From assembly GCF_002094855.1 (NCBI RefSeq), contig NZ_ARYN01000008.1, positions 124,001 through 188,000 of the forward strand: DNA of 64,000 nucleotides, written 5' to 3'. Numbering within the stretch: position 1 is the stretch's first letter; every line of letters begins with the position of its first letter. Of the stretch, positions 26,703 to 36,114 are shown one piece after another. The stretch is from Zunongwangia atlantica 22II14-10F7. Its GTDB lineage: Bacteria > Bacteroidota > Bacteroidia > Flavobacteriales > Flavobacteriaceae. The translations under genes and the position numbers were made by a program. The notes beneath the pieces were generated by a model. It saw only the letters and a program-made list of their open reading frames with translations, had not been told where the DNA came from and searched no databases.

Positions 26703-27563
26703 TTAGTATCTTCTTCTTGGCCTAAATTCTTCCTGATTATAAAAATCTTCATCATTTCTAATTCGGCCTTTTCGTCTGGCTTCGATTTCAGCGTCAGATA
26801 AATACTCTTTTTCTCTAACCCAGTTTTTATCGTCGTCGTAAGTTCTGGCTGGTTTAAAAGCAGGATCTGGATGTCCTGAAGTTGCTCTTAAGTGCGCTCG
26901 TTCTCTTTCCATGCGCTCTTCAGTTGTTTCTTCACGATCGTGACGAACTTCAGACTTGTATTTGAGATTTGCTCTTTCACGCTCTATACGATCTTGGGTG
27001 GTTTCTCTTTCAGGATATGAAGTATAAGCTGGTGAAGGCGAAGATTTTCTAGCACTATATTCACTTTCAATATATTCGTCCTCCTTCAAAGAATCATGTT
27101 TTCCTTTAATTTCGTTAGGGCGATAATTTGCTTTATAAGAAGATAAAATTTGTTCTTCGTAGTTTCTTGAGATAGGTTCGCCGGTGCGGTATCGCTTGGT
27201 TTCTGCAAACGTATTGTAATCTAAAGAATTAGTATGAACATATTTTTCTTCTGGATGAATATAGATTAAACCAATTGGAATTATAATATGATTTTCACCA
27301 TCTTTATTTATAAATTCTTTAAATCCCGAATCGTTATTTGCTGAAAAAGGATCGTGATTTTTATCGATTATCGATTGGTGTACTTCAACATCAACATAAA
27401 CCACTTTTCCTAGATCTTTATTGGCAAGTAAATTATCTACTCTCCCAATACTTTTTGCATCACGATCTCTTACTTCCCAACCGCGAATATCATGATCGTT
27501 CTTGGCTATTTTATAATCGCCTAATTCATTTAAACTATATAAATGTTTCTCTTTGGTTTTCAT
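26703..27563 (-). CDS. PRC-barrel domain protein with charged C-terminal tail
   Basis: The 286-residue soluble protein has a PRC-barrel domain (PF05239) at ~15-130, recognisable from KIAKNDHDIRGWEVRDRD, SIGRVDNLLANKDLGKVVY and HIIIPIGLIYI. From ~165 on it is strongly charged and low in complexity, with a near-repeat of ETTxxRxERERAxL (ETTQDRIERERANL and ETTEERMERERAHL) and an Arg-rich end (EFRPRRRY). Outside photosynthetic bacteria, PRC-barrel proteins of this kind are linked to general stress; the trehalose and MscS genes nearby fit that. It precedes the 67-residue membrane protein on the complementary side by 28 bp, with both genes on the same strand. Exact function unknown. Confidence 0.8.
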   Translation of the reverse strand: MKTKEKHLYSLNELGDYKIAKNDHDIRGWEVRDRDAKSIGRVDNLLANKDLGKVVYVDVEVHQSIIDKNHDPFSANNDSGFKEFINKDGENHIIIPIGLIYIHPEEKYVHTNSLDYNTFAETKRYRTGEPISRNYEEQILSSYKANYRPNEIKGKHDSLKEDEYIESEYSARKSSPSPAYTSYPERETTQDRIERERANLKYKSEVRHDREETTEERMERERAHLRATSGHPDPAFKPARTYDDDKNWVREKEYLSDAEIEARRKGRIRNDEDFYNQEEFRPRRRY

Positions 27564-27591
27564 AACTTTTTGATTTAGTAGGTTAACTGGT

Positions 27592-27795
27592 TTAAAACTC
27601 GAAGATTACTTTGTTTGAGGATGCCGAAGATGTTTGTGTTTCACTTTGGCCAATTTCTTCAAGGGAGCTATTATCCTCGGTATTATCGCTTTGCGCACTT
27701 CCGTAGAAATATAAGAAAGCCAATACGCCAACAACGATAATAACAATGATCCATGGCCATATTTGTTTCTTTTTCTCAATTCTTATTTCTGCCAT
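27592..27795 (-). CDS. Small single-span membrane protein
   Basis: The 67-residue protein has a charged N-terminus (AEIRIEKKKQ), one strong transmembrane helix (IWPWIIVIIVVGVLAFLYFYG, ~12-32, counted roughly) and an acidic Ser/Thr-rich tail ending in KVIFEF. Orientation by the positive-inside rule puts the tail in the periplasm. It lies 28 bp upstream of the PRC-barrel gene on the same strand, so they are probably expressed together. Codon use and the clear membrane segment argue for a real gene. I do not recognise a family. Confidence 0.65.
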   Translation of the reverse strand: MAEIRIEKKKQIWPWIIVIIVVGVLAFLYFYGSAQSDNTEDNSSLEEIGQSETQTSSASSNKVIFEF

Positions 27796-27920
27796 AATAG
27801 ATTTTATTTGGTTAATTGCTTTATAAAATTAGACAGGTAGCTTGCTAAATAGCATTAAGGAAAAAGTAAACTATTGTTAATTAACGAAGTATATAGAGCA
27901 GTTGCAAAAAAGTCATAAAA

Positions 27921-27951
27921 AAAGCGAAACCGGGAATACCAATTTCGCTTT
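27921..27951 (-). terminator. Terminator after the M28 peptidase gene
   Basis: AAAGCGAAA (27921-27929) and TTTCGCTTT (27943-27951) form a 9-bp stem; on the minus strand it is followed by a U run. It lies 20 bp beyond the stop codon at 27972. Confidence 0.85.
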
Positions 27952-27971
27952 ATATAAAAAGTAGTCTGTTT

Positions 27972-29321
27972 TTATCTAAAAGTACCCGATGGAAATACCA
28001 CTACACTTTCGTGACCATTTTCTCCAACGGCAGACACGCCAAAGAAGAAATTATCGATTACCACACCATCTAAAGTAAACTCGGTAACATCTTTTACAAA
28101 GCGGGAATGTTGCCATTGTGGAGCGGTAGTATCACGCCAGTAAATTTTATAGCCGGCAGCACCTTGTACAGCTTTCCATCTTAATTTGGTATCGGCTTCT
28201 ACGATTCCGCCAATTTCAACTTTCTCTGGAGCTGGTGGAGCCCAGGCCAGGCTTGCCAGGTTTATAGCATTTACAGAAGTCAGTTTCTTTGCATAATCAA
28301 AATTAACGCCTTCGATCACATCGCCATACTCGATTCCGTTTTCAGTTCTAATATCCTGGTGCTGGCGATTATAGTTTTCGTGCGCTTCCATAATACGAAC
28401 TCCGGCGAAACCAAGATCGTTAAAGGGACGATGATGTCCACCACGGCCAAAGCGGTCTAAACGATAGATCATCATAGGATTCATTTCTGGCATATAGGTT
28501 TTTGTGGTTTTATGAATGTAGCGCGCTAATTGTCTTGAAATACCATCTACTTCGCCACCGTAAAAACGTCGCATATTACGCTCTCTTTCAGTTTCGGTAG
28601 GAGGAACTGGTTCAGAAAATATTCTGAAATCACGATTACTAATCACACCGTCTACACCTTCAATATTCCCGATCATATCGTTATTTAAAATACCAATGAT
28701 ATCCCAGTTATTCTTTTTGGCGTATTCGGCTAATCCTTTACCGCCAAAAAGTCCCTGTTCTTCACCACTAAGACCAACATAAACAATGCTGTTTTCGAAT
28801 TGGTACTTAGATAGTACACGAGCAGCTTCCATCGTGCCAGCCATTCCGCTTGCATTATCATTAGCTCCCGGTGCATCAATTTTAAAATCCATTGTATTGC
28901 TAGCGCGAGAATCGATATCACCACTCATAATGATATAGCGATTAGGATATTTTGTTCCCTTCTGAATGGCAACAACATTTACAACCCAGGCATCTTTTGG
29001 GATTCTGCCACCATCTTCTTTTTTTACAAAGTCCTTTTGGTAAAAAACATCCATGCAGTTACAATCTGAAGCTATATTGTCGAATTCAGATTTTATCCAC
29101 CGACGAGCAGCGCCAATTCCGCGTGTATCAGAAAGGGTATCACTAAAAGTATTTCGAGTGCCAAAGCTTACCAGCTTTCGAATATCTGCTTCTATACTAT
29201 CTGCCGATATTGTAGAAATTATGTCATAAATTTTAGAATCTGTTTCCTGCGCTTTTGCCTGCTTGCCAGAAAATACGGCTAGAGAAAGTAATAAAAGCGA
29301 AATTGGTAATTTTTTGAACAT
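27972..29321 (-). CDS. Secreted M28 family metallopeptidase with C-terminal fibronectin III-like domain
   Basis: I place the start at 29321, where MFKKLPISLLLLSLAVFSG gives a proper signal peptide; the frame is open 24 codons further upstream without coding character. The resulting protein has about 449 residues. The zinc peptidase core has PGANDNASGMAGT, SGEEQGLFGGKG and NNDMIGN, with a late HHRPF. The first zinc ligand, usually His in SGHxD, is Asp here (MSGDIDSR). The last ~95 residues (from APEKVEIGG) look like a fibronectin III domain. The role is probably aminopeptidase-like digestion outside the cytoplasm. It is a monocistronic gene between two terminators. Confidence 0.85.
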   Translation of the reverse strand: MFKKLPISLLLLSLAVFSGKQAKAQETDSKIYDIISTISADSIEADIRKLVSFGTRNTFSDTLSDTRGIGAARRWIKSEFDNIASDCNCMDVFYQKDFVKKEDGGRIPKDAWVVNVVAIQKGTKYPNRYIIMSGDIDSRASNTMDFKIDAPGANDNASGMAGTMEAARVLSKYQFENSIVYVGLSGEEQGLFGGKGLAEYAKKNNWDIIGILNNDMIGNIEGVDGVISNRDFRIFSEPVPPTETERERNMRRFYGGEVDGISRQLARYIHKTTKTYMPEMNPMMIYRLDRFGRGGHHRPFNDLGFAGVRIMEAHENYNRQHQDIRTENGIEYGDVIEGVNFDYAKKLTSVNAINLASLAWAPPAPEKVEIGGIVEADTKLRWKAVQGAAGYKIYWRDTTAPQWQHSRFVKDVTEFTLDGVVIDNFFFGVSAVGENGHESVVVFPSGTFR

Positions 29322-29395
29322 AAATTGAGGGGGTTTTAGGTTTGGTAATTTACGTAAACTTTCGCTGTTCCTGCAAATTAGAATATAGTACAATT

Positions 29396-29428
29396 AAAAA
29401 AGCTGCTCAGGATATCCTAAGCAGCTTT
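29396..29428 (-). terminator. Terminator after the fasciclin gene
   Basis: AAAGCTGCT (29399-29407) and AGCAGCTTT (29420-29428) pair, and the stem continues inward over one mismatch with AGGATATCCT. On the minus strand it is followed by a U run. It sits about 20 bp beyond the stop codon at 29448. Confidence 0.85.
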
Positions 29429-29447
29429 ACTATATATTTAGCTAATA

Positions 29448-30002
29448 TTACATCTTTGGTAAAAATACTGTATCTACAACATGTACAACTCCGTTAGATT
29501 GGTAAACATCTGCAATAGACACTGTAGAAATATTGCCACTTGCATCTTTTATTTTTAGCATATCGCCATCCATCATCGCTGTGATTTTTTGACCATTTAC
29601 AGTTTCGAAAGAAGCCATTCCGTTACCTTTTTTAATAGCCTTCATGATTTTAGAAGCATCATATTTTCCTGCGATCACGTGATAAGTTAAAACTCCTTGC
29701 AACGAGGACTTGTTCTCTGGTTTAAGTAAAGTTTCTACTGTGCCGGCAGGAAGTTTTTCAAAAGCACTATTTGTAGGAGCAAAAACGGTAAAAGGGCCAT
29801 CGCTGCTTAAAGTGGCTAAAAGATCTGCAGCTTTTACAGCCGCAACCAAAGTAGTATGATCTTTAGATTGTGAAGCATTTTCTACAATTGTTTTAGAAGG
29901 ATACATTTCAGCACCACCAACCATTTTAGTTTTTTGAGCACTTAAATTGGTACAAACAAAAAGCACAAATGTGAAACTGAATAAAAATGATAATTTTTTC
30001 AT
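29448..30002 (-). CDS. Secreted fasciclin (FAS1) domain protein
   Basis: The 184-residue protein has a signal peptide cleaved near Ala22 (LSA-QK) and one FAS1 domain (PF02469) at ~45-182. Family marks are TLVAAVKAADLLATLSSDG, FTVFAPTNSAFEKLP, VLTYHVIAGKYD (the YH motif) and the end SNGVVHVVDTVFLP. FAS1 domains mediate adhesion or protein-protein contacts outside the cytoplasm. Size is normal for a single-domain bacterial member. It is a single gene with its own terminator. Confidence 0.92.
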   Translation of the reverse strand: MKKLSFLFSFTFVLFVCTNLSAQKTKMVGGAEMYPSKTIVENASQSKDHTTLVAAVKAADLLATLSSDGPFTVFAPTNSAFEKLPAGTVETLLKPENKSSLQGVLTYHVIAGKYDASKIMKAIKKGNGMASFETVNGQKITAMMDGDMLKIKDASGNISTVSIADVYQSNGVVHVVDTVFLPKM

Positions 30003-30169
30003 GATAATAAGTTTTAGTTATATCATATAAACGAGAATAGGCTCTTGTTTGGATTTTTAAATTATCATAAAAAATGCTTAAAATATATAGATTTTTAAAG
30101 TATTGATGTTTTTAAATGGTTTTTTTGAAGATTTCCATAAGGTGTAATTTTAAAGAATAGGCATAAAAA

Positions 30170-30194
30170 AAGCCCCGCATTAGTTTCGGGGCTT
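30170..30194 (-). terminator. Terminator after the YtxH gene
   Basis: AAGCCCCG (30170-30177) and CGGGGCTT (30187-30194) form an 8-bp GC-rich stem, followed on the minus strand by a U run. It is 24 bp past the stop codon at 30218. Confidence 0.9.
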
Positions 30195-30217
30195 ATATAA
30201 TTTAAAAATTATAATAT

Positions 30218-30508
30218 TTAGCTAGCTTTCATTTCGTGAATTTCAGCTTTTGCTTCATTTATTTTTTCTTCAGACTTAGAAGTAGTAAAACTAGCTTTAG
30301 TTCGTGCTTTTAGAGCATCAATTTTATGACCTACCGAATCTGAAAAATCGGTTACTTTACCTCTTGCTCCTTTATAATAGTCATCACTAGTTTTAGCGAT
30401 CGCTTTTCTAGTGTCTTTTCCTTTTTTAGGAGCGAATAATAAACCTGCGGCAACTCCTGCAGCAGCTCCAGATAATAGTCCTATTAAAATTTTTCCTCCT
30501 GATTTCAT
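30218..30508 (-). CDS. YtxH domain-containing protein
   Basis: The 96-residue protein has a Gly/Ala-rich N-terminal membrane segment (ILIGLLSGAAAGVAAGLLFAPKKGKDTRK), the YtxH (PF12732) signature, then a charged helical tail that would form a coiled coil. YtxH proteins are small, stress-associated and of unknown mechanism. The position between fasciclin, PRC-barrel and trehalose genes fits a stress-related set. It is a separate transcript by its terminator. Confidence 0.85.
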   Translation of the reverse strand: MKSGGKILIGLLSGAAAGVAAGLLFAPKKGKDTRKAIAKTSDDYYKGARGKVTDFSDSVGHKIDALKARTKASFTTSKSEEKINEAKAEIHEMKAS

Positions 30509-30676
30509 AGATTAGTTTTTATAGTTCGTAAATTATTGTATTGTAAAATTACTTATATACAGTATTATAGCCTTATTTTTCGAGTTAATCTTGATATAAA
30601 CTTTATTGAAAATTCTCAATATTTTTAACAATTTTAGAAATCACTCATTTTAATAAGGTTTCAAAGCAGATTTATT

Positions 30677-32884
30677 TTAATCTAAAAACGATGTTAGAAT
30701 TTCTCGCACCCGTTTTGTATCATTTACGTAATAATTTGCGCTAGTTTTCTTAATTCCAACCTTAACGGTATAAGACTTTCTTGGTAACTCTTCAAACATA
30801 TATTCATCTGTCCAGTCGTCGCCTATCGCAAAGATGAAATCATAGTTTTCGCCTACCAATTTTTTAGAAGAAGCTTTTCCTTTGTTTACACCACTACTTT
30901 TAATTTCTAAAACTTTATTTCCTGCTAGTACACTTAAACCACGATTTGAAACCAGTCCTTTTAAAGTATTTGAAAGTTCATTGGCTCTAATTTCGCCAAG
31001 TTCTGGATCGGCTTTACGATAATGCCATGCTAAAGAATAATTTTTCTCTTCCAAAAACGTACCGGGTGTACGATCTACAAAGCTTTCGATCACAGGACGA
31101 ACGGCATCCATCCATTCATTTTTTACATTTTCAGACAACTCCCATTCGCAATTCTTTTGTCGCATCCATGCGCCGTGTTCAGAAATTAATTCTATAGAGG
31201 TTCCTTTCCACCAATCGCCAAGTGTTTCTTTATCGCGACCACTTATAATTACTACATCGGTATTCTCCTGTGAATTAAGCTGAGTAACAAGATCGATAAG
31301 CTCCTGGTCTGGGCGAGCATCTTCAGGCTTGTCTACAAAATCAACTAAGGTTCCGTCGTAATCTAAAAACAGAATTCTTTTTTCTGAAGTTTTATAATCT
31401 TCTACTAATTTTTCTGAAACCTTAGGAGTGATCCTAATTGATTCAAAAGATCGACGATTATCTTCAGTATTTTTAAGGGCTTGCATAAAGTCCTTAGCCC
31501 ATTTTTCTACATTGTATCTTTTTAATCTTTTCTGAAGTGTTTTATTTCGTTCAATCTGCTCCTCTTTTGGCATTTCAATAGCTTGTTTTAAAGTTAAAGC
31601 TATTTGCTCAAAGTTATTTGGATTAATAATTAGAGCTTCGTTCATCTCGTGAGCGGCACCTGCCATTTCGCTCAAAATTAAAACTCCGGTATGATCTGTT
31701 CTTGTAGCGATATATTCTTTAGCAACCAAATTCATCCCATCGCGAATTGGTGTTAGTAATGCAACATCGCAGGAAGTATACAGGTCAATTAAATTATCAA
31801 AAGGCATAGAGCGGTAAAAGTACCAGATTGGCGTCCAACTTACCGTAGAGAATTTACCGTTTATGCGACCGACCAATTCATCGATTTCACGCTTCAATCT
31901 TTGATATTGCGGTACATTAGATCGAGAAGGTACTGCCAGCATGACCAATCTCACCTTTTCAATAAATTCTGGGTATTTATCTAAGAAATATTCAAAAGCT
32001 CTAATTCTATTGGCGATTCCTTTAGTATAATCTAACCTGTCGATACTAAGGATCAATTTGGCATCTGGAGTAGCTTCCAGGTGAAGGTCCAGCCTGCGTT
32101 GTAATTCAGATTGTTCATCCTCGGTACCTCTAAAATGATTAAGTGCAGCATCTTCAAATTTCTTATAATCTATTCCCATAGGAAAGGAATCAACCTTTAC
32201 AATTCTTTCTGGTAGTGTCACTTCGTTGAAATCAACTTTATGGCGTAAAATTCGAGTGACTGAACTTAAAAAGTGCCTTTCGTAATCGTAGGTATGAAAT
32301 CCTATAAGATCTGCTCCCAACATTCCTTCTAGAACAGATTCACGCCAGGGCAATGTTCTAAAAACCTCGTAAGAAGGAAAAGGTATATGATTAAAGAAAC
32401 CAATAATGGCTTCTGGTTCTTCGTCTCTTATTAATTTAGGTACCAATAGCAATTGGTAATCGTGAACCCAAACCCTGTCACCAGCTTCGTAATGCTTAAG
32501 AACTTCTTTCGCATATTTAATATTTACTTGCTTGTAAATTTCCCATGATGCATGTTCTGCTTCAGTGAATTCCATAAAATAATGGAAAAGAGGCCAGATG
32601 GTTCGATTGCTAAAACCATAATAAAAGCCGTCAACTTCTTCTTCAGTTAAGTTCACGGCTATACAATCTTCAGCTTTCGCTTTTTCCTTTACTTCTTCTT
32701 CCAGATGATCTGGTATTTCTTCCTCGGTTAAACCACTCCAACCAATCCAGATACTGTCTCCATCTTTGTGAAAAGATTTTAGGCCGGTGGCTAAACCACC
32801 AACACTTGGGGTGACTCGAAGTTTATCGTCTTCTAAAGCGATTTTCAGGGGTAGACGGTTAGAAATAATAATAGTTTTACTCAT
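30677..32884 (-). CDS. otsAB: Bifunctional trehalose-6-phosphate synthase / trehalose-phosphatase
   Basis: The 735-residue fusion makes trehalose from UDP-glucose and glucose 6-phosphate. Residues ~1-470 are a GT20 synthase (IIISNRLPLKI start, GGLATGLKS, WVHDYQLLLVPKLI, SIDRLDYTKGI, and the RDGMNLVAKEYI and LSEMAGAAHEM segments of the nucleotide-sugar site). Residues ~490-735 are a HAD-type phosphatase with the nucleophile motif FLDYDGTLVD (~505) and IGDDWTDEYMF near the end. Such OtsA-OtsB fusions are common in Flavobacteriia. It diverges from a GH15 enzyme gene over a short 95-bp gap, a pairing that fits synthesis and breakdown of trehalose as osmoprotectant. Confidence 0.95.
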   Translation of the reverse strand: MSKTIIISNRLPLKIALEDDKLRVTPSVGGLATGLKSFHKDGDSIWIGWSGLTEEEIPDHLEEEVKEKAKAEDCIAVNLTEEEVDGFYYGFSNRTIWPLFHYFMEFTEAEHASWEIYKQVNIKYAKEVLKHYEAGDRVWVHDYQLLLVPKLIRDEEPEAIIGFFNHIPFPSYEVFRTLPWRESVLEGMLGADLIGFHTYDYERHFLSSVTRILRHKVDFNEVTLPERIVKVDSFPMGIDYKKFEDAALNHFRGTEDEQSELQRRLDLHLEATPDAKLILSIDRLDYTKGIANRIRAFEYFLDKYPEFIEKVRLVMLAVPSRSNVPQYQRLKREIDELVGRINGKFSTVSWTPIWYFYRSMPFDNLIDLYTSCDVALLTPIRDGMNLVAKEYIATRTDHTGVLILSEMAGAAHEMNEALIINPNNFEQIALTLKQAIEMPKEEQIERNKTLQKRLKRYNVEKWAKDFMQALKNTEDNRRSFESIRITPKVSEKLVEDYKTSEKRILFLDYDGTLVDFVDKPEDARPDQELIDLVTQLNSQENTDVVIISGRDKETLGDWWKGTSIELISEHGAWMRQKNCEWELSENVKNEWMDAVRPVIESFVDRTPGTFLEEKNYSLAWHYRKADPELGEIRANELSNTLKGLVSNRGLSVLAGNKVLEIKSSGVNKGKASSKKLVGENYDFIFAIGDDWTDEYMFEELPRKSYTVKVGIKKTSANYYVNDTKRVREILTSFLD

Positions 32885-32904
32885 AATTATATGCTAATGC
32901 TGTT

Positions 32905-32932
32905 GTTGCCAATTTGAATTTTACTAAATTTC
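32905..32932 (+). promoter_or_regulatory. Candidate promoter of the GH15 gene
   Basis: TTG at 32905-32907, 17 bases and TAAATTTC at 32925-32932 match the Bacteroidota -33/-7 pattern with one mismatch in the -7 box. Transcription would start near 32939, which excludes the TTG codon at 32914 as a start and supports the ATG at 32980. Confidence 0.45.
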
Positions 32933-32979
32933 GGGAATTCATTTTAGAATACCATTCTTTTAAAAGAAATTTAAGATAT

Positions 32980-34779
32980 ATGGACAATTTAGATTACGGA
33001 ATAATCGGGAATTGTAAAAGTTGTGCGCTAGTTTCCAAAACAGGATCTTTAGATTGGTGCTGTTTACCAGCATTTGATTCGGCTGCTGTTTTTGCCAAAA
33101 TTCTAGACGAAGAAAAAGGCGGTAGTTTTGAGTTTAAAGTGAGTGATGATTACAATATCTCGCAAGAATATCTCTGGGAAACCAATATTCTATCTACTGT
33201 TTTTGATAATGGTGAAGATGCTTTTCAGCTTATAGATTTTATGCCACGCTATCCAAGAGAAGATGGTTCTTATTATTCTCCGCCAGATATTATACGTTTT
33301 TTAAGGTTATTAAAAGGGAAGCCTAAATTTAAGGTGATCTATAATCCTAGATTAGATTTTGCAAGAGAAGAAACTCAAAACGAAAATAAAGGAAACTATA
33401 TAAAAAGTTATACCGTTAAAGGGAAATACGACTCCTTATTTTTCTACTCTAACCTGGATTTAGATGATATTCTTCAGCAAAGAGAGATCACGCTTACCGG
33501 TAATGCATATTGTTTAGTAGGTTATCATGAAAAATTAATTACACAGTCATTAGATCGCTCGTATCTTAAATTCCAAAGGACAAAAACCTATTGGATGAAC
33601 TGGAGTGAGAAAACAACACGTTATTCTCATTACAGTAACGAGATTATGCGTAGTGCTTTGGTTTTAAAATTACTGAGTTATAAAAAATCTGGAGCGGTAC
33701 TTGCTGCGGCAACTACTTCGTTACCAGAAACCATAGGAGAAGAGCGAAACTGGGATTATCGTTTCTGTTGGATTCGTGATGCTTCGATGGTGATAAAAGT
33801 TATGGCTGGTCTTGGTCACGTGAAATCGGCACGTGAATTTTTGCAATTCATTATTGATATTATACCAGATAAGGATGAAAAGATTCAGATTATGTACGGT
33901 ATCGACGGACAAAAAGAACTTACCGAGCATATTTTAGATCATTTAAGTGGTTATAAAAATTCATATCCTGTAAGAACAGGAAATGCAGCTTATATTCAAA
34001 AACAAAATGATATCTACGGAATTTTGATGGAAGTGATCTATCAGCAATTCCTACAGTTTGAAACTTCGTTAGAAAATAGTGAGGAACTTTGGACGGTAGT
34101 TCGTGGTATCGTGATGATTGTTGAAGAAAACTGGCAAAAACCAGATAAAGGAATTTGGGAATTACGAACTGAAGATCGTCATTTTGTATTCTCTAAGTTG
34201 CTTTGTTGGGTAGCTGTAGATCGTGCCATTAAGATTGGTGAGGTGTTAAGAATGGGTATTAATGATACACATTGGAAAACACTTAGAGCTGAAATTTACG
34301 ACGATATCTATAACAATGGTTGGAACGAAGAAAAACAGGCTTACACACAATCGTATGGATCACCAGATCTAGATGCAAGTACGCTATTAATGGAATCTTA
34401 CGGCTTTATTGATGCTAAAGATCCACGTTTTATAAGCACTGTAAAAGCAACCGAAAAAGAATTGTGTAACGACGGATTAATGTATCGTTATAAAAACAAA
34501 GATGACTTTGGCTTACCGTCTTCCTCTTTTACGATTTGTACCTTCTGGTTAATCAACAGTCTTTATAAAATTGGTGAAGAAGAAAAGTCTAAAGCTTTGT
34601 TTGAACAATTGCTATCGTACAGTAACCACTTAGGATTATTTAGTGAAGACATCGATTTTGAGACTAAAAGATTGCTAGGGAACTTCCCACAGGCATACTC
34701 ACATTTAGCCTTAATTGAAACCGCTGCAAACTTTAGTAAAGGACATGCTTCTGAAGAAAATGCGTTTAGCGGTTTTTAA
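32980..34779 (+). CDS. Glycoside hydrolase family 15 protein (glucoamylase/trehalase-like)
   Basis: I choose the ATG at 32980 (599 residues) because MDNLDYGIIGNCKSC matches how GH15 proteins of this type begin and a candidate promoter lies between the upstream TTG and this ATG. The N-terminal beta-sandwich (~1-230) precedes an (alpha/alpha)6 barrel starting with SLPETIGEERNWDYRFCWIRDASM, which holds the substrate-binding WDYRFCWIRD motif. The catalytic Glu residues lie further on (KGIWELRTEDRHFVFSKL, ~390). Actinobacterial relatives are trehalases. Together with the divergent trehalose synthase fusion, trehalose or a related alpha-glucan is the likely substrate. No signal peptide is seen, so it is cytoplasmic. 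Confidence 0.88.
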   Translation: MDNLDYGIIGNCKSCALVSKTGSLDWCCLPAFDSAAVFAKILDEEKGGSFEFKVSDDYNISQEYLWETNILSTVFDNGEDAFQLIDFMPRYPREDGSYYSPPDIIRFLRLLKGKPKFKVIYNPRLDFAREETQNENKGNYIKSYTVKGKYDSLFFYSNLDLDDILQQREITLTGNAYCLVGYHEKLITQSLDRSYLKFQRTKTYWMNWSEKTTRYSHYSNEIMRSALVLKLLSYKKSGAVLAAATTSLPETIGEERNWDYRFCWIRDASMVIKVMAGLGHVKSAREFLQFIIDIIPDKDEKIQIMYGIDGQKELTEHILDHLSGYKNSYPVRTGNAAYIQKQNDIYGILMEVIYQQFLQFETSLENSEELWTVVRGIVMIVEENWQKPDKGIWELRTEDRHFVFSKLLCWVAVDRAIKIGEVLRMGINDTHWKTLRAEIYDDIYNNGWNEEKQAYTQSYGSPDLDASTLLMESYGFIDAKDPRFISTVKATEKELCNDGLMYRYKNKDDFGLPSSSFTICTFWLINSLYKIGEEEKSKALFEQLLSYSNHLGLFSEDIDFETKRLLGNFPQAYSHLALIETAANFSKGHASEENAFSGF

Positions 34780-34830
34780 TTCTGAACTATAAAATTTTAT
34801 TTTGAAGAAATTACTTCGGAATTATAAACT

Positions 34831-34863
34831 AAAAAATCCCCAATATTGAGTTGGGGATTTTTT
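34831..34863. terminator. Bidirectional terminator between GH15 and MscS genes
   Basis: AAAAAATCCCCAA (34831-34843) and TTGGGGATTTTTT (34851-34863) form a 13-bp stem with a 7-base loop, flanked by A and T runs, between two convergent genes. Confidence 0.9.
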
Positions 34864-34882
34864 ATTGCTCTTTTTTATAGTT

Positions 34883-35992
34883 CTATTCTTTTCTTGCTGA
34901 TGGATCTTCAGTTTTAGGACTAACCTTTTCTGAAGGATTTTGATCCTGCTGAGGTAATTCAACTCTGGTTCTTGGTAAACTCTGAGGATAATTTTGGTGA
35001 ATAAAATCAATCAATTTTTCGCGAATATAAACTCTAAGATCCCAGGCTGTTGGCGAATCTTTAGCACTTACCAATATTCTTATTTGTACAGATTTTTCAG
35101 TTGCATCGGTTACCTGAAGCACATTTACCTGTTTATCCCAAAGTGGAGAACTTTCTAAAAGTCGGGTCAATTCAGCTCTAATAGCATCAAAAGAAACATT
35201 ATAATCGGTATAAAGAAAAACCGTCCCCATGATATCTGCCGATTTTCGCGTCCAGTTCTGGAAGGTATTTTCAATAAAATAAGTAGAAGGAACCACTAAT
35301 CTTCGTTTATCCCAAACCTTAACCACAACATAAGTAAGTGTAATTTCTTCGATCCATCCCCATTCGCCTTCAACAATAACGGCATCCTGTAATCGAATAG
35401 GCTGAGTAATGGCAATCTGTATACCCGCAAGCAATGTTCCAATAGCTTTTTGTGCAGCCAAACCTACAATAATACCAGCAATACCGGCAGAAGTAAGTAA
35501 ACTTAAACCAACTTCCCGAATGCTTTCAAAACTCATAAGAGAAATCCCAATAGCCAGGATTATCAAAATAAAGATGACAATATTTTCAAGAATCGTAAAT
35601 TGCGTATAAACCTTTCTGGCTTTAAGATTGTTATCTGTATTTACATCATACTTTTTAAGCAAACGTTCTTTAAATACCTTTAGAAAAACAATTAAAAACC
35701 AGGTAAAACTTATGATGATTCCAATAGTACTGGCGTGTTTTATAAGATTAATTAATTCGGTATTAGAAAACACGTCCTGAAAAAGACAAACTTTAAGGAA
35801 TAATGAGATTAAAAAGATTAATAGAGGAATCCTAATTCTACCCGCCAAATTAACCGGAAGTACATTTTTTGGATCTTTTCCTATTTTTTTTATGATGAAA
35901 AAAGCAATTGCAAAGACAATTACAACTGCCAGAATTCCTATAATTAAGTATGAAGTATTTAATGCTTCATCGGTTAGCATGTCCTGGGCCAT
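34883..35992 (-). CDS. MscS family mechanosensitive ion channel
   Basis: I start this protein at the ATG at 35992 (369 residues); a longer reading from a TTG at 36028 adds 12 residues of doubtful value. About five hydrophobic helices precede the MscS pore helix and beta domain: SLLTSAGIAGIIVGLAAQKAIGTLL, where the GLAAQ and Gly/Ala pattern is the TM3 pore signature, then DAVIVEGEWGWIEEI and VVPSTYFIENTFQNW. The C-terminus is Pro/Ser-rich and charged. MscS channels open under membrane tension to release solutes on osmotic downshock. It lies 122 bp downstream of a larger paralogue on the same strand. Confidence 0.9.
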   Translation of the reverse strand: MAQDMLTDEALNTSYLIIGILAVVIVFAIAFFIIKKIGKDPKNVLPVNLAGRIRIPLLIFLISLFLKVCLFQDVFSNTELINLIKHASTIGIIISFTWFLIVFLKVFKERLLKKYDVNTDNNLKARKVYTQFTILENIVIFILIILAIGISLMSFESIREVGLSLLTSAGIAGIIVGLAAQKAIGTLLAGIQIAITQPIRLQDAVIVEGEWGWIEEITLTYVVVKVWDKRRLVVPSTYFIENTFQNWTRKSADIMGTVFLYTDYNVSFDAIRAELTRLLESSPLWDKQVNVLQVTDATEKSVQIRILVSAKDSPTAWDLRVYIREKLIDFIHQNYPQSLPRTRVELPQQDQNPSEKVSPKTEDPSARKE

Positions 35993-36114
35993 ATTGGTAG
36001 ATTTTGATCTTAATTTATATAAAATCAATTAAACCAGTCTTCTAGTTAAAATTACTTTAACTGAAAAGGTTTTCGCGATAACCACAGAAATCTCCCAAAT
36101 TTTATTTTAATAGC

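Noticed and set aside
32914-32979. Longer GH15 protein from the TTG at 32914
   Set aside because: The TTG would lie upstream of the likely transcription start, and the ATG at 32980 matches the usual family N-terminus.
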